Counted from the stretch's first letter, positions 26,133-34,242 are shown. The stretch is 44,062 nucleotides of DNA from Nannocystis sp. RBIL2 (GCF_026626745.1 NZ_JAPNJW010000003.1:1-44062), one strand, 5' to 3'. Notes: generated by a model from the sequence alone, not told the origin. Translations and numbers: made by a program.

Positions 26133-27131
26133 TCACTTGCACACGCCGGGCTGGCCGGGGGTGCAGATGCCGAGGTTGTTGCAGGTCTTGGTGATCAGGT
26201 CCTCGGCGCAGTCGGGATCGGCGGGGTCGCAGATCGTGCAGTCGTCGCCGCAGGCCTTGTTCTCGCAGTCGTTGTAGGCCGGCTGGCAGATGCCGGGGAG
26301 CTGGTAGACGCACTGCGCCGTCTCGTCGCAGACCTTGACCGCGGCGTCCTCGATGCAGTCGGGGTCGGCGGGGTCGCAGAAGGAGCACTGATCGCAGGTG
26401 GACTTGCCGCCGCACGGGTCGTAGCCCGGGGACTCGCACAGCTCGTCGCTGGTGGGGACGCACTGGCCCTTGCCGTCGCACGCCTTGATGACGGCGTCCT
26501 CGGCGCAATTGGGATCGTTGGGATCGCACTGCGTGCAGGGCTCGCCGCACGGCTTGTCCTCGCACGGGGCCCAGCCGGGCTCCTCGCACACCTGGGGGAT
26601 GCCGACGACGCATTGCAGCGACTCGTCGCACATCTTGACGATCAGCGTCTCGGCGCACTCGGGGTCGGCGGGGTCGCAGAGCGTGCAGGGATCGCACACG
26701 CCCTTGCCCTCGCACGGGTCGTAGCCGGAGGGCTCGCACAGGTCGGGGGTCTCGGGGACGCACTGGCCCTCGCCGTCGCAGGCCTTGATGACGTCGGTCT
26801 CGGCGCAGTCCTCGTCGTCGGGGGCGCACACGTTGCACCCCTCGCCGCAGGCCTTGTCCGCGCACGGGTCCCAGCCGGGTCCCTCTTCGCACACGCCCGG
26901 GTTGCCGGTGACGCAGGCGCCCTTGGCGTCGCACGCCTTGATGTCCGCGGTCTCGACGCAGTCCTTGTCGTCGGGGTCGCACACGCTGCAGGCGTCGCCG
27001 CACTTCTTGCCCTCGCAGGGCTCGTAGGGGCCGAACTCGCCGATCGGCTTGTCGATGTCGCAGGCGCCGATCAGCGCGCCGGCGGCGAGGGCGAGGGCGT
27101 ACAGGGGGGTGTGGATTAGGTGAAGTCGCAT
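26133..27131 (-). CDS. Lipoprotein with six tandem Cys-rich repeats (last gene of module B)
   Basis: 332 aa. Signal peptide with ALIGAC (Cys 24), then six repeats of ~48-51 residues with the pattern Y/W-x-P-C-x-x-K-x-C-G-x-x-C-x-x-C-D-P-x-D-x-x-C-x-E-x-x-x-K-x-C-x-x-x-x-x-C-V. They start near YEPCEGK, WDPCADK, YDPCEGK, WAPCEDK, YDPCGGK and YNDCENK. The regular Cys suggest a rod of small disulfide-bonded units on the surface; the many Asp may bind calcium. It follows the TPR-like gene by 88 bases and a ribosome site (AGAGAGG) is near. The function is unknown. Confidence 0.82.
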   Translation of the reverse strand: MRLHLIHTPLYALALAAGALIGACDIDKPIGEFGPYEPCEGKKCGDACSVCDPDDKDCVETADIKACDAKGACVTGNPGVCEEGPGWDPCADKACGEGCNVCAPDDEDCAETDVIKACDGEGQCVPETPDLCEPSGYDPCEGKGVCDPCTLCDPADPECAETLIVKMCDESLQCVVGIPQVCEEPGWAPCEDKPCGEPCTQCDPNDPNCAEDAVIKACDGKGQCVPTSDELCESPGYDPCGGKSTCDQCSFCDPADPDCIEDAAVKVCDETAQCVYQLPGICQPAYNDCENKACGDDCTICDPADPDCAEDLITKTCNNLGICTPGQPGVCK

Positions 27132-27219
27132 GGGGTAGGTCCTCTCTCTCGGGGGTCGCCCCGTTCATGTCCGCAAAGCGAACCAGTGGGACAACGTCGG
27201 TGGAGATTTCGCGTCGAGG

Positions 27220-28017
27220 TCACGGGGCGAGGTGGCAGACGTCGCGGACGCGCCGCGCGAGCGGGCTCCGCGGGTGGTCGGCGAGGAATGCGCGAGCGAG
27301 CTCGGCGCCGCGTGACGGATCGTCGACGCAACTCGCAGCGGCCTCGAGCGCGCGGCGCTCCGGAGCGAGCACGCCGGCGGGCCAGCGACGCGCGTGCTCG
27401 CCGGCGTCGCGCGCGGCGGCCCCGGCATCACCGCCGGCGAGCGACTGCCAGCCGCGCGCGAGCAGCTCCTGCTCGCCGCGCAGGTCGGTGGCGGGCTGAG
27501 CCGGAGCAGCATCGTCGAGGTCGGTGGCTGCGTGGGAGGGATGATCGAGCGCGGCGGGCTCGCGAGTGGGCGTGGAGCTTTCGCGGCGGTCGGCGGGCTT
27601 CAGGCGCGGGCGGACGGCTTCGACCTCGGGCGCGGGCGCGGCGGGGGGCGTGAGCGCCGGTTCGCTGTGCGGGCCGGAGGGCGGCGGGGTGAGGAGGCTG
27701 GCGCCGCTCGGGGCGGCCGGCGCGGCGTGGGCCGGGCTCATGGTCGCGGCATCGCCTGTCTTTTCGGCCAGGTCGGGGCCGCGGCGGGCCAGCCACAGCA
27801 AGACGGCGGCGGCGAGCGCGAGGGCGACGGCCCAGGCGGTGCCGTGGTGACGCTTGGACATGAGCGGAAGGACATGTGCTTGCGGACATGTCCCGGAGAG
27901 CCGGTCGTGGACGCGCGCGCGGGCGGCCGGCGGCATGGCGCGGCTGCGGCGGTAGGTGGCCAGCAGGGCGGCGGCGCGGGGATCGAGGGCCGGGAGGTCG
28001 TCGCGGGGTTCGGTCAC
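27220..28017 (-). CDS. Membrane/TPR-like partner of ECF sigma factor, probable anti-sigma (module B)
   Basis: 265 aa from GTG, overlapping the sigma stop as GTGA. Residues ~10-40 (LDPRAAALLATYRRSRAMPPAARARVHDRL) are a cytoplasmic helix pair; a transmembrane helix lies at ~61-77 (AWAVALALAAAVLLWLA). A Pro/Ala-rich linker leads to a helical TPR-like end (~175-265: ARGWQSLAGGDAGAAARDAGEHARRWPAG...ADHPRSPLARRV). It matches the C-terminal part of the module A fusion. Coupling to sigma suggests an anti-sigma or signal-passing role, which is inferred. Residues ~41-55 (SGTCPQAHVLPLMS) are encoded by three 14-bp palindrome units (27859, 27873, 27887): 42 bases, so the frame is kept. Confidence 0.78.
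   Translation of the reverse strand: MTEPRDDLPALDPRAAALLATYRRSRAMPPAARARVHDRLSGTCPQAHVLPLMSKRHHGTAWAVALALAAAVLLWLARRGPDLAEKTGDAATMSPAHAAPAAPSGASLLTPPPSGPHSEPALTPPAAPAPEVEAVRPRLKPADRRESSTPTREPAALDHPSHAATDLDDAAPAQPATDLRGEQELLARGWQSLAGGDAGAAARDAGEHARRWPAGVLAPERRALEAAASCVDDPSRGAELARAFLADHPRSPLARRVRDVCHLAP
27856..27894. repeat. 14-bp palindromic repeat inside a coding gene
   Basis: CATG cores at 27859, 27873 and 27887, exactly 14 apart, inside the membrane/TPR partner gene just before its transmembrane helix. Three units are 42 bases, equal to 14 codons. Confidence 0.75.
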
Positions 28018-28568
28018 GGGGTCCTCGTGGTGGCGCCGCGCTGGGCGACGAAGGCGTTGAAGCGGCGGCGGGCGGTCTTGAGCCGCGCAAGGACGCGGTT
28101 CAGGTCGAGCTCGAGGGCGCGCGCGACCTCGGGGCAGGTGAGGCCCTCGATGTCGGCGAGCTCGAAGATCTCGCGGGTCTCCGGGTCGAGCTGGCCGAGG
28201 AAGCTCTCGATGACGTCGGCGGCCTCGCGGTGGGCGGCGTCTTCCTCGGGCGAGCGCGGGGGCGCGGGCGGGTCGATGCGATCGATGCGCCGGGCAGCAC
28301 GCGCGTGGCCGCGGCGGTAGTTGGCCGCGACGCCGCGGCCGATGGCGTACAGCCAGCTGGTGATGGCGCCGCGGCCGTCGAACTCGCCGAGCCGGCGCTG
28401 GACGACCAGGAAGACCTCGTGGACGACGTCCTCGGCCTCGGCCGCGGGGACGCCGAGGCGCTGGACGACGCGCCACACGAAGTCGGCGTGCGTGCGGTAC
28501 ACGTCGGCGACGGTGAGCGGCTCGGCCGGCGACCGGAGCGCGTCGAGCAGGACCCCGCTGGCGGGCAT
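28014..28568 (-). CDS. ECF-type RNA polymerase sigma factor (module B)
   Basis: 184 aa, a usual ECF length. Region 2 lies at ~23-90 (VYRTHADFVWRVVQRLGVPAAEAEDVVHEVFLVVQRRL...SWLYAIGRGVAANYRR) and region 4 at ~118-172 (LDPETREIFELADIEGLTCPEVARALELDLNRVLARLKTARRRF). AGGGG lies 6 bases before the ATG. It directs polymerase to a set of envelope or stress genes that cannot be named here. It follows the barrel gene by 41 bases and overlaps its partner by GTGA. Confidence 0.88.
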   Translation of the reverse strand: MPASGVLLDALRSPAEPLTVADVYRTHADFVWRVVQRLGVPAAEAEDVVHEVFLVVQRRLGEFDGRGAITSWLYAIGRGVAANYRRGHARAARRIDRIDPPAPPRSPEEDAAHREAADVIESFLGQLDPETREIFELADIEGLTCPEVARALELDLNRVLARLKTARRRFNAFVAQRGATTRTP

Positions 28569-28577
28569 GGAACCCCT

Positions 28578-28608
28578 AGATGTCCACGACCGGGCCGAGT
28601 CGGACATG
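28578..28608. repeat. Palindrome between barrel and sigma genes of module B
   Basis: GATGTCC and GGACATG arms separated by 16 bases, in the short gap between the barrel stop and sigma start. Cores are at 28579 and 28605, so this copy departs from the 14-base step. An RNA hairpin here could lower readthrough or affect sigma translation. Confidence 0.55.
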
Positions 28609-28609
28609 G

Positions 28610-29695
28610 TCAGCGCAGGCGAATAGCGAGCCCGAGGAAGGTGGAGAAGCCCACGGCCGCGGGCCGAAAGACCACGCCGGGCGCGGGTTCGAGCAGAAAG
28701 CCGGGCCGGCGCAGGCCGAACACGGCCTCGGCGCGCAAAAGCAGGCCGACGCGGGGGTGGAGGGCGACCCGCAGGCCGGCGCCGACGAGCAGGCCGAGCC
28801 ACAAAGAGCGGGCGGTGCGGGGTATCAGCGCGCCGACGCCCTCGCCGCTGACGCCGCCGATCGCGAGGCCGCCGCACAGGGGCACGCGCACGCGACCGCG
28901 CTCCCAGGCGCCGCAGCCGCGCACTGCGGCGTGACCGTGGGCGAACTTGCCGCCGCGGCCGTCGCCGAAGTCCGCCCGGCGTTGGGCCCAGTAATGACCG
29001 CTGAGCTCGGCTTCCCAGCGCGGGCCGGCGAGGGTGAGGCCGAACGCGGCGGTCGGGGCCGGCCGCGGCAAGACGCCGAGGCCGAGGCCGCCGCCGGCCC
29101 AGAGATCGAGGTGGAGGCCGCGATCGCGCGTGGGGGGCGGTTTCGCTGCGGGCGGGGGCGGGAGGGGCTCGGCGGGGCCTTCCGGGGCGGGCGGGCGGTC
29201 CGGGAGGGGCTGCGGGCGGGGTTCGGGGCCGGAGGGCAGGTTCGGCGCCGGCGGGCTCGACTGCGGGGTGCCGGGGCTCTCGGGAGCGCGGGGCGAGTCG
29301 GGCCCGGGGGGCGGCTCGGGGACGGTGATCTCGGGGCTCGGTGGGGCGGCGGGGTCGGTGGCGCGGACGTCGATGGCGACGGCGATCAGCCAGGCGGCGG
29401 TGTCGACCGCGGCGCCGCAGGTGTCGCTGGTGAGCACGCGCTCGCTCGGGCCGTCGCCGGCGTCGAGCTGCAGCTCGAGGCGAAACCGCTGCGGGGCCTC
29501 GCGGACGACGACGACGCCGACCCGCACGGGGGCGCGGCGCTCGACCGCGAGGCCGCCGAGCGAGCGCCGGATGCCGGCGTGCAGGGCGTCGACGCCAGGA
29601 CAGCCCGCCGCGACCTGCCAGGCGACGACGACCGGATCCGCGGGATCGGCCGCGCGCGCGAGCGCGGTGAGCAGAGCGGCGACGATGACCGGCAT
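28610..29695 (-). CDS. Beta-barrel-like envelope protein, first gene of module B
   Basis: 361 aa. Signal peptide MPVIVAALLTALARAADP, then a ~100-residue domain (WQVAAGCPGVDALHAGIRR...RFRLELQLD...SDTCGAAVDTAAWLIAVAID) that aligns with the module A protein, including its two Cys. A Pro-rich linker (~115-190) follows, then a barrel-like region of alternating strands (LDLWAGGGLGLGVLP; VALHPRVGLLLRAEAVF; STFLGLAIRLR). ATG 29695 was chosen because it gives the signal peptide; the frame is open to 29755. Probably the first gene of the operon. Confidence 0.78.
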   Translation of the reverse strand: MPVIVAALLTALARAADPADPVVVAWQVAAGCPGVDALHAGIRRSLGGLAVERRAPVRVGVVVVREAPQRFRLELQLDAGDGPSERVLTSDTCGAAVDTAAWLIAVAIDVRATDPAAPPSPEITVPEPPPGPDSPRAPESPGTPQSSPPAPNLPSGPEPRPQPLPDRPPAPEGPAEPLPPPPAAKPPPTRDRGLHLDLWAGGGLGLGVLPRPAPTAAFGLTLAGPRWEAELSGHYWAQRRADFGDGRGGKFAHGHAAVRGCGAWERGRVRVPLCGGLAIGGVSGEGVGALIPRTARSLWLGLLVGAGLRVALHPRVGLLLRAEAVFGLRRPGFLLEPAPGVVFRPAAVGFSTFLGLAIRLR

Positions 29696-29784
29696 CGAAC
29701 GGGGGCGGAGTGTACGCGCCGAGGCCCGCGCGGGCCAGTCGCAGCAGACGGTCACGCGGGCCCGGCCGAACGGGGGTCAGCAGC

Positions 29785-29970
29785 GCACATGGCCGAGGAG
29801 ACAGGTCGGCGGCGGCGAAGCTGTCTGCCGAGACAGGCGGCGAGGAGCGGCGCGAGGAGGTGACCGAGCAGCGGGGGGCGAGCGAGGTGAGGATGTCTGA
29901 AGGGACAGGTTCGTGGTCGGGGTCGAGGGTGCAGCGGGACGGGAATAAAGTGTCCTTCGGGACATGTCGC
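29785..29970. repeat. 14-bp palindromic repeat cluster 8 (mixed CATG and CAGG types)
   Basis: Pairs, each 14 apart, at 29788/29802, 29820/29834, 29892/29906 and 29949/29963. The last is TGTCC-TTCG-GGACA, a stem closed by a TTCG loop. The cluster lies upstream of the module B barrel gene and ends at the truncated WD40 remnant. Confidence 0.72.
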
Positions 29971-29974
29971 AGCT

Positions 29975-30265
29975 GAGATCCCGGAGGCGGCCGACGGCAG
30001 CCGCACGCACGCGGCGCTCGAGGCGGCGACGCTGGGGCTCACGTGTCTGGCGTGGCACCCGGACGGGAAGCGCGTGGCTCTCGGGACGGCCGAGGGCGAG
30101 GTGGTGCTGGTGGCGTACCCGGGCGGCGAGCGGCTGGCGGCGCAGCGAGTGTTCACCAAGGGGTGGACGACTGCGCTGGCGTTCGACCGCGAGGGGGCGC
30201 GCGTGGCCGCGGGCAGCGAGAAGGGCGAGATCGCGGTGCTGGCGGTCGACGCTGTGGGCGGGTGA
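29975..30265 (+). pseudogene. Remnant of a WD40-repeat protein (3' end only)
   Basis: The frame reads LTCLAWHPDGKRVALGTAEGEVVLVAYPGG and then WTTALAFDREGARVAAGSEKGEIAVLAVD before a stop. These are two WD40-type blades (LAWxPDGxxVAxGxxxGxVxL). There is no ATG or GTG at the left edge; the frame simply emerges from the palindrome cluster. A GTG at 30074 could start only a 63-residue piece. Most likely this is the tail of a larger gene whose front was lost. Confidence 0.55.
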
Positions 30266-30666
30266 GAGAGGATGACCCTGAGAGCATGTCGAGAAGGACA
30301 TGCTTTGCAGGGCATGTTCTCGGGGACATGTACGAAGATGACGGGCGGGCAGAGCCGCAGGGGGCGAGGCGGCGCAGGCGGCGACCGTGAGGCCCGCGAG
30401 ACTGGCGCGTCGGCTGGTCCCCGGGTTGAGAGGGGCGCTCGATTGTCGGGCAGATGCTGCGCGGGCGCGCCTCGCTCGCAGGAACGGTGTACGGCGCGGG
30501 GAATCGTGGGTGAGGACGCACGGCGATGTCGGCGCGCGTGGTGCAGACGGCTGCGCGGCGAGAGGGTGCAGGCGGCTTCGCCGGGCCGCGGCGAGACAAT
30601 GATGCGGGCGCCCGCCGGCCGCTGCGGCCTTTTCCGGTGCGACGGGGCGCGCTACTGTCCGCGACC
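30266..30666. other. Gene-free stretch after the WD40 remnant
   Basis: About 400 bases. It holds palindrome cluster 9 at its left end. I see nothing else of note up to the VOC gene. Confidence 0.45.
30271..30334. repeat. 14-bp palindromic repeat cluster 9
   Basis: Five units with cores at 30271, 30285, 30299, 30313 and 30327, exactly 14 apart, beginning 5 bases after the stop of the WD40 remnant. Confidence 0.82.
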
Positions 30667-31035
30667 ATGATCGGCTACGTCAGTCTCGGTACCAACGACA
30701 TGCAGCGGGCCTCCGCCTTCTACGACACGCTCCTCGGCGAGATGGGGGCGAGACGCACGCTGAACTTCGACCGATTCATCATTTGGGGCAAGAGCGAGGC
30801 CGAGCCGGCGCTCGCGGTGTGTACGCCGTGGGACGGCAAGCGCGCGACGGTCGGCAACGGCGTGATGGTGGCGCTGGCCTGCGCCGAGCGGGCCGAGGTC
30901 GATCGCCTGCATGCGCGCGCGCTCGCCCTCGGCGGGACCGACGAGGGCGCCCCCGGCGAGCGCGGCCCCGGCTTCTACGCGGCCTACTTCCGCGACCCCG
31001 ACGGCAACAAGCTCAACTTCTTCAAGATCGGCTGA
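30667..31035 (+). CDS. VOC (glyoxalase/bleomycin-resistance) family protein
   Basis: 122 aa, single VOC domain. The start MIGYVSLGTNDMQRASAFYDTLLGEMGA and the end GPGFYAAYFRDPDGNKLNFFKIG are the usual beta-alpha-beta edges of the family. The Glu often found after DPDGNKL is Asn here, so metal binding may be lost or differ. The substrate is not known. The frame is open upstream to 30526, but the ATG at 30667 gives the family start. Confidence 0.85.
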   Translation: MIGYVSLGTNDMQRASAFYDTLLGEMGARRTLNFDRFIIWGKSEAEPALAVCTPWDGKRATVGNGVMVALACAERAEVDRLHARALALGGTDEGAPGERGPGFYAAYFRDPDGNKLNFFKIG

Positions 31036-31586
31036 GCGCGACGCGGCGAGCGCCGCGTGAGCGTGGAGAGCAGCCCGAAGGGACATGTCCCATCGGGCTG
31101 CTCGCGCTTCGCCAGCGAAGCGCGCGGACGAGCCGCGCGGAAGGAGATGTCCTTTGGGGCAGCTTCAGCACGGCTGGACGCGGCGCGGTGCAGAAGGGCC
31201 CGCGCAGAGGTGACGAGTGTCCGAATAGACATGTCCTTTCGGGCTGGTCGGTTTTGGAGCCAGCTGAATCCTGTGCGAACGAGGAGCGCCGTGCGAGCGC
31301 GGCGAGGGGGCTCGAAGGGACATGTCCTCTCGGCCTGCTCATCGATAATGGATGGCGGCGATGCGAAGGGCAGGCGCTCGCGCTGCATCACGGTGACCAT
31401 GCAAATGGTCGCTCGCTGAGGCGCGTGGATGCGAGACGTGCCGTCGTCGTGGGCCTCGGCCCGTCGAGGCCCGGCTGCGAGCGCGATGCGGCCCGATTGC
31501 CCGGGACGGACCGACGGGCGCGGCAGCGCGCGAAGACGCTCGGCCTTGATCCGCGCGAGATAGAGAGGAGCTGCGAGGATGGACCC
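31036..31586. other. Gene-free stretch with four long palindromes
   Basis: About 550 bases between the VOC and small lipoprotein genes. The left part holds the four palindromes listed separately and a 9-bp hairpin at 31103-31124. The part from 31345 on shows nothing I recognise. Confidence 0.45.
31068..31340. repeat. Four spaced copies of a long GGACATGTCC palindrome
   Basis: Copy 1 (31068-31103) is a 36-bp palindrome with one mismatched pair: GAGCAGCCCGAAGGGACA and its complement. Diverged copies are centred at about 31147, 31231 and 31322 (AGATGTCCTTTGGGGC; GACATGTCCTTTCGGGC; GACATGTCCTCTCGGCC). They share the GGACATGTCC core with the 14-bp family but extend further on both sides. Confidence 0.78.
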
Positions 31587-31937
31587 ATGCAGCAGAGCGG
31601 ACGCAATCGAGGGTTCCGGAGCGTGTGCGCGGTCATTGGCGCGGTCTGGGGATTGTGGGTGGCAGGCTGCGCGCCGGAGGACGACTGGGAGCTGACCGAG
31701 ATCGGGGTCGAGCAGGAAATGGCGGAGCTCGCCGCCGAGGAGGCGTGGCAGCGCCTCGAAGCCGAGGCGGAGGAGGCGGAGCTCGCGGCCGAGGCGGACG
31801 AGATGGCCGAGCAGGAAATGGCGGAGCTCGCCGCCGAGGCGGCGCGGGAGCGGGTGGAGGCCGAGGTGGACGGGATGGCTGAGCGCGCGACCCGGGCGGA
31901 CCCTGGACGGACGAGGGCCGGGGCCGCTCGCGGCTGA
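31587..31937 (+). CDS. Small Glu/Ala-rich coiled-coil lipoprotein
   Basis: 116 aa. Signal peptide with WVAGC (Cys 28), then a mature part made almost only of Glu, Ala, Leu and Met in a heptad-like pattern (EQEMAELAAEEAWQRLEAEAEEAELAAEADEMAEQEMAELAAEAA cut here by reading). A 31-base stretch is repeated exactly at 31710-31740 and 31809-31839, a 99-base (33-residue) internal duplication. GAGG lies 8 bases before ATG. By size and composition it recalls Lpp-type helical lipoproteins, but that is only an analogy. Confidence 0.65.
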   Translation: MQQSGRNRGFRSVCAVIGAVWGLWVAGCAPEDDWELTEIGVEQEMAELAAEEAWQRLEAEAEEAELAAEADEMAEQEMAELAAEAARERVEAEVDGMAERATRADPGRTRAGAARG

Positions 31938-32089
31938 CGATGAACGACGAGCCAGGGCGGGCTGCATGTGGCTGGCGAACGAGCGATGAGCCAGGACCTG
32001 GGGCGGATGAACGAGCCGCCTCGGAGGTCGGGCCAGCGAGGAGGGCGCGAGAGCACCGGCCTGCGCTGGCGGCTCGTCAGACGTGCTCG

Positions 32090-32166
32090 GAGGGACATGT
32101 TCGATGCGGCATGTCTAGAGGGAAATGACTCATCGGACATGTCGCTCAGGGCATGTCTCTTTATAA
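32090..32166. repeat. 14-bp palindromic repeat cluster 11
   Basis: Five units with cores at 32096, 32110, 32124, 32138 and 32152, exactly 14 apart. It lies between the small lipoprotein and SelO, which are convergent, and runs up to the SelO stop codon. Confidence 0.82.
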
Positions 32167-33588
32167 TGGGTCGCGGCCGTGGAGGGCGGCGAACTCGCGG
32201 ATCTGGGCCAGCTTGGCGGCGAGGGGGGCCCAGTCGTCGCGCTCGGCGATCGGGGCCCACAGCGCCTCGACCTCGTCGATGAGCAGCGAGCACGGGCCGG
32301 GGCCGTCATAGTAGGCGTGAGCCAGGCGCTCGGGAGCGGCCGGGAGGTGCTCGGCCCAGGCGCGGCGCACCTCGGCGAACTCGGGGTGCGCGTAGTGGGC
32401 GGCGGCGGGTCCGGCGAGGGCCCGCGCGGCGCTGGCCTCGCCGCCGTACCAGTCGAAGTAGAAGCGGTCGAGCTCGATGCGACGCGCGGCGAGGAAGGCG
32501 TAGCAGGCGTCCATGACGACGTCGTCGGCCGCGTCGCCGCGGGCGGCGAGGCCGAGGCGGTCGAGGAAGGCGCGCCGGACGGCGGCGTGGAAGGTCGGCT
32601 CGAAGGCGCCGAGGCTGTCCTCGAGGACATCCCGCGGGGCGAGCGGGAGCAGCGTCTCGGCCAGGCGCCCGAGGTTCCACAGCACCGCGTTGGGCTGGCG
32701 ACCGAAGGCGTAGAAGCCGGTCTCGTCGAAGTAGGCGGCGGTGAAGCCGAGGTCGTAGGTGGGCAGGAAGCGCCAGGGGCCGTAGTCGAAGCTCTCGCCG
32801 GTGATGTTGAGGTTGTCGGTGTTGAGGACGCCGTGGACGAAGCCGGCGACGGTCCAGGCGGCGGCGGTGACCGCGGCTCGCTCGACGACGAGGCGCAGCA
32901 GCGCGGCGACGGTGGCGGCCTGATCGCCGCGGCGCGCGGCCGGGAAGTGGTGCTCGGCTGCGTAGTCGACCAGGGCGCCGAGGCGGGCGACGTCGCGGTG
33001 GTAGGCGTGGCGCTGAAAGGTGCCGATCCGCAGGTTGGAGTGGCTGAGGCGCACGAGCACGCACGAACGCGTGGGCGAGGGCTCGTCGCCGCGCCGCAGC
33101 CGCTCGCCGGTCTCGAACACGCTGACGATCTTGCAGGTGTCGACGCCGCGGGCAGCGAGCAGCTCGGCGGCCAGGATCTCGCGCACGCCGCCCTTGAGGG
33201 TGAGGCGGCCGTCGCCGCCGCGGGCGTACGGGGTCGCGCCGCTGCCCTTGGTGCCGAGGTCGAGCAGTCGATCGTCGCCGGCGTCGCGCAGCTGGGCGAA
33301 CAAGAAGCCGCGGCCGTCGCCGAGAGCGGGGTTGTAGCTGCCGAACTGGTGGCCGTGGTAGCGCAGCGCGAGCGGCTCGGGCAGGTTGTTTGGCAGCGGC
33401 TCGAAGCGGGCGAAGTGGTTCTCCCACTCGGCGTCGGTCAGGGCGTCGAGGCCGATCCGCGCGGCCCAGCGGTCGTCGCGGTGACGCAGGACGTGGACGG
33501 GGAACCGCGCGGGGGCGACGACGTCGGCGAAGCCGTCGCCGAGGGCGAGGTAGCGGGGATCCGGCCGATAGCGGGCGGAGGGCGGCAC
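32161..33588 (-). CDS. selO: SelO family protein adenylyltransferase (YdiU)
   Basis: 475 aa, the usual length. Clear family blocks are RYHGHQFGSYNPALGDGRG, LGTKGSGATPYARGGDGRLTLKGGVREIL, VSVFETGER, SNLRIGTFQR, HGVLNTDNLNITGESFDYGPW (the metal-binding Asn/Asp region) and the end AEVRRAWAEHLP. SelO is a pseudokinase that transfers AMP from ATP to Ser, Thr or Tyr of proteins and is linked to redox stress. GTG 33588 gives the family N terminus (PPSARYRPDPRYLALGDGF). The start is divergent from the gene at 33679. Confidence 0.93.
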   Translation of the reverse strand: MPPSARYRPDPRYLALGDGFADVVAPARFPVHVLRHRDDRWAARIGLDALTDAEWENHFARFEPLPNNLPEPLALRYHGHQFGSYNPALGDGRGFLFAQLRDAGDDRLLDLGTKGSGATPYARGGDGRLTLKGGVREILAAELLAARGVDTCKIVSVFETGERLRRGDEPSPTRSCVLVRLSHSNLRIGTFQRHAYHRDVARLGALVDYAAEHHFPAARRGDQAATVAALLRLVVERAAVTAAAWTVAGFVHGVLNTDNLNITGESFDYGPWRFLPTYDLGFTAAYFDETGFYAFGRQPNAVLWNLGRLAETLLPLAPRDVLEDSLGAFEPTFHAAVRRAFLDRLGLAARGDAADDVVMDACYAFLAARRIELDRFYFDWYGGEASAARALAGPAAAHYAHPEFAEVRRAWAEHLPAAPERLAHAYYDGPGPCSLLIDEVEALWAPIAERDDWAPLAAKLAQIREFAALHGRDPL

Positions 33589-33678
33589 AGCGAGAGCTTG
33601 GCACGCAGTCCGCGGACAGGCCGCCGCCGCGGGTGTGAGGCGACGCGGCGCACGCTGTTTTCGTGGTAGGGCTGGAGG

Positions 33679-34242
33679 ATGGGCTACGACCTGCAGATGG
33701 TGCGCACCCCCCCGGCCGCCGACGAGAAGGAGCTGCCGAACTCGAGCGGGATCGCCGGGTACTACCGCTTCAACGTGTGGGGCATGCGGATGACAGTGGG
33801 CGCGCTCGAGTGGGCCGATGCGATCCACTACGGACCGGCGCCGGAGATCCCCGAGCTCGAGCTGGACGGGCTGGAGGAGGACGGGGTGTTCGCGGCGATG
33901 GAGGCGCTCCGCGGCGAGGCGCCCGCCGACGCGCCGAACCCGACGCAGGCCGAGCTGGCGGCGGCGCGCGCGTACCTGCAAGCGCACGAGGACGCGGTGT
34001 CGTCGTCGTCGCTGACCGACGGCTGCGTCGGGGCTTTCAAGTTCCAGACCAACGACGGCTGGCTGGTGACGCCCGAAGAATGCACGGTGCTGGCCCGCAA
34101 GCTGCGCGCACAGGCCGACCTGATCGCCCGCGATTACTTCCCCGACGCCGATGTCTCGCGGGAAGACGGGCACAAGTGGATCCTCGGGTTCGCCCGCTAC
34201 AACGAGATCGCGGCCGAGCACGGCGGCTATCGCGTGCGCTGA
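33679..34242 (+). CDS. Hypothetical protein
   Basis: 187 aa. It begins MGYDLQMVRTPP and contains SGIAGYYRFNVWGMRMTVGALEWA, an acidic middle and NDGWLVTPEECTVLARKLR near 135. There is no signal or membrane segment. I have an impression of similar conserved hypothetical proteins in high-GC bacteria, but I cannot name a family. GGAGG directly abuts the ATG; a TAGGG eight bases upstream may be the real ribosome site. It is divergent from selO over 90 bases. Confidence 0.72.
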   Translation: MGYDLQMVRTPPAADEKELPNSSGIAGYYRFNVWGMRMTVGALEWADAIHYGPAPEIPELELDGLEEDGVFAAMEALRGEAPADAPNPTQAELAAARAYLQAHEDAVSSSSLTDGCVGAFKFQTNDGWLVTPEECTVLARKLRAQADLIARDYFPDADVSREDGHKWILGFARYNEIAAEHGGYRVR

